NCBI GenBank assembly: GCA_028768525.1
Contig: CP054837.1
Coordinates: 5,142,001-5,206,000, forward strand
Origin: Desulfobacter sp.
Lineage (GTDB): Bacteria; Desulfobacterota; Desulfobacteria; Desulfobacterales; Desulfobacteraceae
Direction: 5' to 3'
DNA length: 64,000 nucleotides
This document shows positions 37,035 to 44,521 of the stretch, one piece after another (position 1 is the first letter of the stretch; every line of letters begins with the position of its first letter). The translations under genes were made by a program, and so were the position numbers. The notes under the pieces are model-generated. The model made no database searches, was not told the DNA's origin, and worked only from the letters and a program-made list of their open reading frames with translations.

Positions 37035-37556
37035 ATGACAAAACAAACCTGGAATCCATATATCGCTGGTGGTCTGACCGGTATCCTGCTGATTTTGTCA
37101 GTGTGGATCGGCGATCATTTTTTCGGTGCATCCACCACCTTTGCCCGCAGCGCATCGGTTGTGGAACAGACCATCGGCATCGATACATCAACCATTGCGT
37201 ACTTTACAGCCAAGAAAGGAAAATACGGTCCCGGTTCACTGCCCAACTGGCAGTTAATGTTCGTTATCGGCATTGGACTGGGTGCCTTTGCAGCGGCCAA
37301 GCTGTCCAACGATTTTAAGTGGCAGGCAGTTCCCGACATGTGGCAGGAACACTTCGGAAATAGTCCGATAAAACGGGCATCAGTAGCGTTTTTTGGTGGT
37401 GTCGTTGCCCTGTTCGGTGCCCGCCTGGCCGGCGGCTGACCCAGCGGTCACGGCATGAGCGGTCTGGCTCAGCTTTCCGTCAGCGGGTTTATCGCCCTGG
37501 CTGCTTTTTTTATAGGCGGCCTGGTGTCTGCCAATTTACTCTATAAAAGGAAATAA
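37035..37556 (+). CDS. YeeE/YedE family transporter subunit, selenoprotein (in-frame TGA as Sec)
   Basis: 173 residues if the TGA at 37437 is read as selenocysteine (Sec135). In YeeE/YedE proteins, importers of thiosulfate or other sulfur/selenium species, the motif GARLAGGCTSGHGxSG holds the key Cys. Here it reads FGARLAGG-U-PSGHGMSG, and the frame continues with two more hydrophobic stretches to a TAA at 37554. A hairpin with a GGUCUG loop follows the TGA at SECIS distance. AAGGAGG precedes the ATG at 37035. It is followed after 2 bp by the partner half. Reading TGA as a stop would remove the conserved core. Confidence 0.85.
37437..37471 (+). promoter_or_regulatory. SECIS-like element of the YeeE selenoprotein
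   Basis: UGA at 37437-37439 is followed 16 nt later by a stem TGAGC/GCTCA (37456-37460 with 37467-37471) closing a GGTCTG loop. The loop matches that of the E. coli fdhF element, and the loop begins about 22 nt after UGA, close to the known distance. Confidence 0.7.
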
Positions 37557-37558
37557 TA

Positions 37559-38083
37559 ATGAGTTTGGTTTACGGCATAATCACCGGAATTCTGTTTGGT
37601 TTCCTGCTGCAGAAAGGACATGTACTAAGGTATGATAAGCAGGTTGGTGCCCTAAGATTACTGGATATGACCATTTTGAAATTCATGCTCAGCGCCATCG
37701 TTGTTGCAGCAGTCGGTATTTACCTGCTCAAAGATATGGGCGTGGTTCAGCTCAGTATTAAATCAACCTCCGTTGGTGCCCAGTTAGTCGGCGGCGCCCT
37801 GTTCGGTGTTGGATGGGGGCTTTTGGGATATTGTCCCGGAACCGCAGTCGGCGCCCTTGGAGAGGGCCGGATCGACGGGTTGTGGGGGATATTGGGAATG
37901 CTGCTTGGAGGCGCATTATACGCCTGGGCATATCCCATGATGAAGTCTGCCATTATTCCATTGGGGAATTATGGCAAAATAACCCTGCCCCAGGTCCTGG
38001 GTATCAGTCATTGGATCGTGATTCTTGTTTTTGCGGTGGGTGCTATCCTGTTGTTCCGTTTTTTTGAACAGAAAAAACTCTAA
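37559..38083 (+). CDS. YeeE/YedE family transporter, second subunit
   Basis: 174 residues, several TM helices. The segment GVGWGLLGYCPGTAVGALGEG carries the second conserved Cys motif of the family (GxxPGTA). The two-gene split form is common: this protein pairs with the selenoprotein half upstream, 2 bp away. Together they likely form the membrane pore for sulfur or selenium compound uptake. Ribosome site AAAGGA. Confidence 0.85.
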   Translation: MSLVYGIITGILFGFLLQKGHVLRYDKQVGALRLLDMTILKFMLSAIVVAAVGIYLLKDMGVVQLSIKSTSVGAQLVGGALFGVGWGLLGYCPGTAVGALGEGRIDGLWGILGMLLGGALYAWAYPMMKSAIIPLGNYGKITLPQVLGISHWIVILVFAVGAILLFRFFEQKKL

Positions 38084-38153
38084 GCAGTATTCTAAAACAA
38101 CTATCCTGCAAGCAGATATATGCTATTGCGGGAATCAACCAAAGGAGGCATGT

Positions 38154-38873
38154 ATGTCGGAAGAAGCAGAAGTCGGGTGTGCCCGACCAACCGGAGGGCC
38201 GGTAGGAGAACCGGTAGAAAAGGACGCAGAGGAAAAAAGCAAACCAATTGAAAAGGAGAGACCAATGATCACCTTGGGAGAAAAAGTGCCGGATTTCGTA
38301 GCGCCAGGATACCAGAAGGGAAATTTTATCAATGTCAACCTGTCCGACTCCTTGGGTAAGTGGACATTGCTGTGTTTTTACCCGGGTGATTTCACTTTTG
38401 TCTGAGCAACTGAAATTTCGGCGGTCGCCGAAAAATATGCGGAACTTCAGAAGCTTGGTGTTGAGGTTCTTTCAATGAGTATTGACAGCATGTTCGTTCA
38501 CAAAATGTGGGATGACCACGAATTATCCAAGATGGTTGAAGGAGGGATACCCTTTCCCATGTTGTCCGATGCCGGTGGTAAAATCGGTCGATTGTATGGG
38601 GTGTTCAATGAAGCGGCCGGGGTGGAAAACCGAGGCCGTTTTATCATCGACCCCGATGGTGTGCTTCAGGGTTATGAGGTGCTGACGCCGCCAGTGGGGC
38701 GTAACGTATCTGAAACCATCCGCCAGGTACAGGCCTTCCAGCTTGTCAGGGAAACCAAAGGGGGTGAGGCGACCCCGTCTGGCTGGAAACCCGGGAAAAA
38801 AACGCTGAAACCAGGACCTGATCTGGTTGGCAATGTATGGAAAGAGTGGAAAACAGAAATGGCTTTTGATTAA
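38154..38873 (+). CDS. AhpC/Prx-type peroxiredoxin, selenoprotein (in-frame TGA as Sec)
   Basis: 239 residues when the TGA at 38403 is read as selenocysteine (Sec84). The context, GDFTFV-U-ATEISAVA, matches the peroxidatic DFTFVCPTE of AhpC-type peroxiredoxins. The rest continues in frame (LSMSIDSMFVHKMW, GRFIIDPDGVLQ). AAAGGAGG precedes the ATG at 38154, giving a 37-residue extension with one Cys. A second ATG at 38265 with GGAGAG would give Sec47, the usual AhpC position. The resolving Cys near the C terminus is replaced (ATPSGW instead of VCPxxW). It probably reduces peroxides using thioredoxin-like donors. Last gene of the cluster. Confidence 0.85.
38403..38433 (+). promoter_or_regulatory. 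SECIS-like element of the peroxiredoxin
   Basis: UGA at 38403 is followed 10 nt later by a perfect 7-bp stem TTTCGGC/GCCGAAA (38416-38422 with 38427-38433) with a GGTC tetraloop. Together with the hairpin in the YeeE gene this gives two GGUC-type SECIS elements within 1 kb. Confidence 0.75.
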
Positions 38874-38893
38874 AGCGATAACAAATATTTACC

Positions 38894-38936
38894 AAGGGGG
38901 CATGCTGAATCTGGCAAGTTTAGTTTTGCCCCCTTT
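38894..38936 (+). terminator. Terminator after the peroxiredoxin gene
   Basis: AAGGGGGCA (38894-38902) pairs with TGCCCCCTT (38927-38935) around a 24-nt loop. The U tail is weak (TTTATGATTTCT). It is the first hairpin after the stop codon. Confidence 0.55.
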
Positions 38937-38995
38937 ATGATTTCTACGATTGAGCACGCATGGTAGACAATTTAAGAATGAAATAGAGTGTCCAA

Positions 38996-39065
38996 TCTGT
39001 CTATGGAAAAACTCTATTGTCCAGAAAAACCTACCGGGGACTGGCGTTTCTATTGAAGGGGATTG
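38996..39065 (+). repeat. 70-bp dispersed repeat, copy 2
   Basis: Similar to 33332-33402, with identical ACTGGCGTTTCTATTG. Its left edge, GTGTCCAATCTGTCTAT, is also nearly repeated at 42147-42163 after the hybrid kinase. The copies lie after or beside sensor genes. The gap 38937-39222 has no other feature. Confidence 0.45.
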
Positions 39066-39222
39066 AAAATATTCTGGCTCAATTCCATATTGTGCTTACA
39101 AGTAATTCAGTAAGGAGCCTTAAACAAAATATTTGTAACTAATTCGTATTCTTAGTATGGTTATCAAACATGTTGGCCATAATTAGCTAAAATCGCCTAT
39201 AAAAGAATTGATAACGGAGCCT

Positions 39223-42117
39223 ATGTCCTGGTTGTTTCCATCAGTCATCGCTACAATGATCGGAACGATCATTCTATCGTTCACTTACTTTTATCTATAC
39301 CTGACGGATCATAAAAGATATTTAGGGATCTGGACGTTAAGCTGGGCGATTTATAGCACGAGATTCCTTTTTATGCTGTGCTTGATTAAAAGGTATCAAA
39401 GCCCTTTTTTCTTGATTGGTAATCAGATAACCACACTTGTAAGCGGCATAGTGCTTTTATGGGGAACATATTGCTATATTAATAAAAAATTTCCAAAAGT
39501 CTGGATTTATCTTTCAGTTGTTACTGTTGGATGGATCATTATCAGTATTCTACAGAACTTTTCCTTCCTTTTAATCACGTTACCTACATTTTCATTTTTA
39601 GCCTTAATTTATATTTCAACAGGTGTACTGTTTCTTAAATCAAAAAATCTGGAACAAAAAGAGAACGCAATTGTTGGTATCGCATTTATCTTATGGGGTG
39701 TTCACAAGTTGGACTATCCCTTTTTAAGACCTTTAGTCTGGTTTGCTCCCTGGGGATATCTCATAGGAGCAGTCCTTGCGTTCATTGTCGCTTTGGGAAT
39801 GTTGATAGTCTATTTTCAAAAAACGCGAAACGAACTAAAAAGCAACGAAGAAAAGTACCGCAGGCTAACAGAAAATGCAAAAGACATGATCTATCGGATG
39901 TCCTTGCCAGACGGGGAATATGAATATGTCAGCCCCGCCTCAGAAACGATATTCGGCTTTCCTCCGGAGAGCTGGTATGCCAATCCGATTTTAATCCAGG
40001 ATATTATCCATCCAGATTTTCATGAATATTTTAAAGAAAAATGGCAACTGCTGTTGAAAGGAGAGTTAGACCCCAGTTACGAATACAAAATCCTTTTTGA
40101 AGGAGATCAAACAAGGTGGATTCACCAACGAAACGTCGGCATATGGGATAAAAAAGGAGGATTGATTGCCATTGAGGGTATTGTAACAGATATCACTGAC
40201 CGCAGACAGGCAGAGGAAACCATCCAGCAAAGTGAAGCCTTGAAACAGAAAATGTTTACCAACATAGGGGACGTGATTGTCATTATAGACAAGGAGGGCA
40301 CAAATCGATATAAAAGTCCGAATATAGAAAAACTGTTCGGCTGGAAGCCCGAGGAAGTTGTGGGCAAAAGCACATGGGAAAATATACACCCGGATGATCT
40401 TCCATCGACACAATTGTTTTTTCAGACCCTAATGAAGGAACCGGATTCGGTTAGAAAAACAGAATGCAGATACAAATGCAAAGATGGTATTTATAAATGG
40501 ATAGAATTCATCGGGACCAACCTGATCAATGACCCTGATATTTGAGGTATCCTTGGAAATTATCATGATATCACTGATCGAAAAGCCGCTGAGGGCTCTC
40601 TCCTGGAAAGCGAAGCACGGTTCAAGGCTCTTCACAATGCCTCTTTCGGCGGCATAGCCATTCATGACAAGGGTATTATTTTGGAGTTCAACCAGGGATT
40701 GTCAGAAATGACAGGGTATTCAGCTGATGAATTGACCGGAATGGATGGTCTCCTGCTGATTGCCGAGCAATCAAGATCAATGGTTATGGAAAATATACTT
40801 TCCGGTTATGAAAAGCCTTATGAGGCGATTGGTCTGCGCAAAAATGGAGATGAATTCCCGATCCAACTGGAAGCTCGTAATATCCCTTACAAAGGAAAAG
40901 ATGTCAGAACAGTTGAATTCAGAGACATCTCCGAACAGAAAAAAGCTGAGAAAGATAAGGAAGAACTTCAGGGCCAGCTGATCCAGGCGCAGAAAATGGA
41001 ATCAGTGGGAAGATTGGCCGGTGGTGTGGCCCATGATTTTAACAATATGCTCAGTATTATTCTTGGCAATGTTGAATTAGTACAGGACGATATTGACCAA
41101 GACAGCCCCTTGTTCTCAAAAGTTTGTGAGGTCAAAAAAGCTGCTCAGCGCTCTGCCGATTTGACCCGCCAGCTGCTTGCCTTTGCCCGAAAGCAAACAA
41201 TTGCTCCGATAATCCTTAACCCTAACCATACAATTGAAGGCATGCTCAAGATGCTTAAAAGATTGATCGGAGAAGATATCGATTTGTTATGGCGCCCTAA
41301 AGAGCACTTATGGTCGGTTAAAATAGATACGTCTCAAATCGATCAGATACTGGCCAATCTGTGCGTTAATGCAAGGGACGCGATAGAAGATGTCGGCAAA
41401 GTTACCATTGAAACGGACAATATCTGCTTAGATGATGATTACTGCAGGGAGCACCGGGGTTTCACGCCTGGTGAGTTTGTCCTCATCGCTGTCAGTGACA
41501 ATGGCTGCGGTATGGATAAAGAAACGGTCGATAAACTGTTCGAACCCTTTTTTACAACCAAGGGGAGGGGAAAAGGAACCGGCTTGGGGCTGGCAACCGT
41601 ATATGGAATTATAAAGCAAAACAACGGATTTATTAATGTTTACAGTGAACCCGGACAAGGAACTACCTTTAAATTATATATACCAAGACACGAGAAATGT
41701 CAGGACGAGGGACCTGCTGTTGTAAAAGAAAAATCCCAAGAAGGTTTTGAGACAATACTCCTGGTAGAGGATGAGAAGCCAATTCTCAAAGTGACAAAAA
41801 CAATGCTGGAACGACTGGGGTATACAGTGTTGACGGCAAGCACACCGAAAGAAGCGATACAAATTGGTAATTCTTCCAATAAAAAAATTGATCTTCTGGT
41901 AACCGATGTTGTAATGCCGTCAATGAACGGACGTGAGCTTGCTGAGAAAATTCTTCAGTCCCTGCCCGACATGAAAATTCTATATATGTCTGGATATACT
42001 GCAAATGTAATTGCACATAGGGGTATATTGGATGAAGGGTTGAATTTTATAAGTAAGCCGTTTTCAAAACAAGACATCGCTGTAAAATTAAGAGAAATAC
42101 TTGATGAAAATTATTAA
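39223..42117 (+). pseudogene. Hybrid sensor histidine kinase interrupted by a nonsense codon
   Basis: One reading frame runs from 39223 to 42117 except for a TGA at 40543-40545. N-terminal seven-helix-like membrane region (about 1-200), two PAS domains, then DPDI-stop-GILGNYHDITDR, a PAS-terminal motif where a CGA or similar codon is expected. After it come a further PAS, HisKA (LAGGVAHDFNNMLSIILGNVEL), an HATPase with FFTTKGRGKGTGLGLATVYG and a receiver domain (ILLVEDEKPI, LVTDVVMPSMNG, SGYT, KPFS). No SECIS-like hairpin follows the TGA, so it is a likely C-to-T mutation. The downstream part could still be made from a TTG at 40681 as a soluble PAS-kinase-receiver protein. Confidence 0.8.
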
Positions 42118-42399
42118 GAATTCATCAATATAGAACGCTTTTGGGGTGTCCAATGTGTCTATAATTCCGGGATAGTAACTCCTCCCAATATCCCCACAGC
42201 TACCCGATATATTCTTGCCCCTTAATAATGGACCTACGGGGAGAACTTGCTCAAGAAAGGCTCTCCCAATAAGGTTTTCCGCTACAGGTCCATCAGCCTG
42301 AAAAGGAAATGGTTCGGCAAATATTTTGTTCATGACAAACCTACCTCTGAGACAGATTGTAAATTCTGTATCTTTGCCGAATAGCAGTGTCACAATCAT
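42088..42399 (-). CDS. Hypothetical protein of about 103 residues
   Basis: Starts at the ATG at 42399 with GGAGG 6 bp before it, reading MIVTLLFGKDTEFTICLRGR. No family recognised; a Pro/Gly-rich middle follows. Its end overlaps the end of the hybrid kinase gene by about 30 bp. A perfect 18-bp palindrome (42465-42482) lies 66 bp upstream, as an operator would. Gene call rests on ribosome site and position only. Confidence 0.45.
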   Translation of the reverse strand: MIVTLLFGKDTEFTICLRGRFVMNKIFAEPFPFQADGPVAENLIGRAFLEQVLPVGPLLRGKNISGSCGDIGRSYYPGIIDTLDTPKAFYIDEFLIIFIKYFS

Positions 42400-42464
42400 C
42401 AAGATCCTCCGCGTAGCCCCCCTCCATTATCTGTCAGTTGCCTTGACCGTCATTTAAAATCGGT

Positions 42465-42482
42465 TGTTTCATCGATGAAACA
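42465..42482 (+). repeat. 18-bp palindrome, copy 3
   Basis: TGTTTCATCGATGAAACA, identical to the site at 29352. Lies upstream of the small minus-strand gene ending at 42088. Confidence 0.65.
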
Positions 42483-42590
42483 GTGACTTGCCCCCTTCTT
42501 TAGTACAACCCGCAATGTTAGGAAGGCTCCGAATTTTCAAAATATTGTTGTTGTGTACCACTTCCTTTGCTACTTTTCAAATACCTGCCC

Positions 42591-42737
42591 AGGGGATAGG
42601 GCAACGCTGGGGAGCGACCCGAGCACTGCGGCAGGTGCCAATACGGATGGGCCATGTTCATAGCGTGGCCTTTTCCTTTGGCCCATCCGGATGGCCCGTA
42701 GGCGTTAAACCCCGGGGGCTTGGGGGCAGAGCCCCCA
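42591..42737 (+). ncRNA. Structured RNA-like element, copy A (HEARO/omega-RNA-like candidate)
   Basis: Conserved block GATAGGGCAACGCTGGGGAG and CGACCCGAGC is followed by a variable hairpin (GGATGGGCC 42645-42653 with GGCCCATCC 42680-42688), a conserved GCGTTAAACCCCGGGGG and a 3' hairpin TGGGGGC-AGA-GCCCCCA. The element at 63721 has the same order with different stem bases, so the pairing is kept while the sequence changes. This resembles HEARO-type RNAs that accompany IscB-like nucleases, but no such gene is seen. It overlaps the 3' end of the IS3 transposase frame. Confidence 0.5.
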
Positions 42738-43563
42738 TATAAGATTGTTCCCATTCCTTTCTAATGTTTTCCGGTGTCTGATATCCCAGGCTGCTATGCA
42801 ATCTTTTCGTGTTGTAGTACTGGCGCCACGTCTCTATGATTGCCCTGGCATCCGGGACGGAATAGAAGACCTCCTGATTCAGACATTCGTCTCTGAACCG
42901 GCTGTTAAAGCTTTCTCCAAAAGGATTCTGCCATGGTTTGCCTGGCTCAATGTACTTGGTTTTCACCCCTTGCTCTTTGAGCCAGTCCTGGATTTTATAT
43001 GCAATAAACTCAGGCCCATTATCGCTCCTGATGTATGTTGGAACCCCACGGGTTGCAAATAGAATCTGCAAAACGATTTTCACCTGTGAAGATGGTATTG
43101 AGGTATCAATGTGGATTGCCAGGCTTTCTCGTGTATATTCGTCAACCACCGTTAAAAATCTCAGCCGCTGCCCTTCAAGGCAGGAATCTTCCATGAAATC
43201 ATAGGTCCATACATGATTGGGATACTTCGCTGATATTGGCAGCGTTGTCCCCTTGCCACGCCGCCTCTTGCGCCTGACCCTCGGCACGCACAGCCCTTGT
43301 TCCTGCCAGAGCCGCTCGACTTTCTTATGATTGATGATCATCCCGGATCTGACCAACTGCATATGGGCCTGGCGGTACCCATGCCTCGGATACTTACCAG
43401 AGAATGTTCTTAGCCAGATAACCAAAACAGTGTCATCCCTTGGGTTTGCTTGGTATCTGTAGCTTGACCGACTTATCTTCAAAAACAGACATGCTTTGTA
43501 TTCTGAAAGGCCCCGTTCCGTCATAGTATGTACGGCTTTCCTGCGATCCGGGACCTTTACCAC
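42658..43563 (-). CDS. IS3 family transposase OrfB
   Basis: 301 residues, DDE integrase core: HVWTYDFMEDSC with the first Asp, YIRSDNGPEF with the second and PWQNPFGESFNSRFRDE with the Glu. The N-terminal HTH-21 part reads KYPRHGYRQAHMQL. The frame starts with GTG at 43563, overlapping orfA by 7 bp at an AAAAAAG slip site, so the active product is probably an OrfAB fusion made by -1 frameshifting. The last 27 or so residues run into the structured element A, so the natural end of the IS may be lost. No matching terminal inverted repeat was found. Confidence 0.88.
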   Translation of the reverse strand: MVKVPDRRKAVHTMTERGLSEYKACLFLKISRSSYRYQANPRDDTVLVIWLRTFSGKYPRHGYRQAHMQLVRSGMIINHKKVERLWQEQGLCVPRVRRKRRRGKGTTLPISAKYPNHVWTYDFMEDSCLEGQRLRFLTVVDEYTRESLAIHIDTSIPSSQVKIVLQILFATRGVPTYIRSDNGPEFIAYKIQDWLKEQGVKTKYIEPGKPWQNPFGESFNSRFRDECLNQEVFYSVPDARAIIETWRQYYNTKRLHSSLGYQTPENIRKEWEQSYMGALPPSPRGLTPTGHPDGPKEKATL

Positions 43564-43826
43564 TTTTTTGAGACCACCGCCTTTAGAGCATCAACTTCGA
43601 GGTCCCGTTCAGCCAGGAGCCTTTTTAATCGTACGTTCTCCTTCTCCAACTCTCGCAGCCGCTTTACATCCGGAACGGACATGCCACCGTATTTCTTTTT
43701 CCAGCGGTAATAGCTTTGCTCGGAGAATCCTCCCAGCTTGCAGAATTCAGCGATAGGTCTTTCCTGTTTCTCGGCTTCAAGCAGAATTTTGACGATCTGT
43801 TCTTCAGAATAGCGTTTCTTTTTCAT
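43557..43826 (-). CDS. IS3 family transposase OrfA
   Basis: 89 residues with an N-terminal HTH (YSEEQIVKILLEAEKQERPIA, then YYRWKKKYGG) and a leucine-rich coiled coil (LRELEKENVRLKRLLAERDL) typical of IS3 OrfA. A slip site AAAAAAG at 43563-43569 precedes the stop and allows read-through into OrfB. ATG preceded by AAGGAG. Upstream, CCCCCCAAAAACAGTACA resembles an IS3-group end. Confidence 0.88.
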   Translation of the reverse strand: MKKKRYSEEQIVKILLEAEKQERPIAEFCKLGGFSEQSYYRWKKKYGGMSVPDVKRLRELEKENVRLKRLLAERDLEVDALKAVVSKKW

Positions 43827-44010
43827 CTTGATCTCCTTTTTAGCTCGGAGATCCTAACATATCACATTGTACTGTTTTTGGGGGGCATGCCCACAGCAGT
43901 GTCCTTTATATATACGGATTTCCATTCCCTACCCAGGTATTTAACTAACCTCCCTATGTATAAGGAGACATTTTTTAAGCTCTCCAAATTCAAATACAGG
44001 AGGCATTTAT

Positions 44011-44268
44011 ATGCGAAGACCAAAAGATTTTTCAATCGGGGACACAGCCAAAATTACAGGCGTCACCCCCAAACAATTAAGAAACTGGGAACAGCGCGGA
44101 TACATCCAGGGGGTGGAACGTGTTGTTTGTGGAGAGCGTGCCTACAGACGTTTTAAAGAAAGCCACGTTCGTCAAATCATAGGCATCAAAGAATATCTGA
44201 AAGAAGGATACACCCTTCCGGCTGCTGCCGCGAAAAGTATAGCCAATCCGGGAAAGGGGGAAAAATAA
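44011..44268 (+). CDS. MerR-like single-domain DNA-binding protein
   Basis: 85 residues. FSIGDTAKITGVTPKQLRNWEQRGYI is the MerR helix-turn-helix with its wing, followed by RRFKESHVRQIIGIKEYLKEGYTL. There is no C-terminal ligand domain, so it resembles element-encoded regulators or excisionase/replication initiator accessory proteins. Strong AGGAGG. It starts a three-gene run with a Cys-rich microprotein and the primase-helicase. It could bind the palindrome or the iteron array; this is untested. Confidence 0.82.
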   Translation: MRRPKDFSIGDTAKITGVTPKQLRNWEQRGYIQGVERVVCGERAYRRFKESHVRQIIGIKEYLKEGYTLPAAAAKSIANPGKGEK

Positions 44269-44269
44269 T

Positions 44270-44437
44270 ATGGATTTTAGAAAAGACTCAAATAAAAAGT
44301 GCCCATTCTTCGAGGAAGATTGCCTGAGAAATAATTGCAAAATTTACCATGAAGAATTCGACCGCTGTGAAGTCAGTTTGCTCACCCTCAACATATTCAA
44401 ACTGATCAAAGAATTAAAACCACAGCAAGACCGTTAG
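44270..44437 (+). CDS. Cys-rich microprotein
   Basis: 55 residues, MDFRKDSNKKCPFFEEDC followed by LRNNCKIYHEEFDRC: four cysteines in about 24 residues, suggesting one metal site. ATG is 1 bp after the MerR gene stop, with GGAAAGGGGG as ribosome site. Unknown function; conserved-looking position between regulator and primase. Confidence 0.65.
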   Translation: MDFRKDSNKKCPFFEEDCLRNNCKIYHEEFDRCEVSLLTLNIFKLIKELKPQQDR

Positions 44438-44521
44438 TTTTGCCCCAAGTCCCCCTCCCAGTATTGATTCAGACAGAGATGGAGGGGGACCATCTTATAA
44501 AGCAAAGGAGAGATTTAAAAT

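Noticed and set aside
40543..40545. In-frame TGA as selenocysteine in the hybrid kinase
   Set aside because: The position is not a Cys position in PAS/kinase families and no GGUC-loop hairpin follows, unlike the two selenoproteins.
42700..43900. Complete IS3 element with inverted repeats
   Set aside because: Only the orfA-side end has an IS3-like sequence. No complementary end could be found on the other side.
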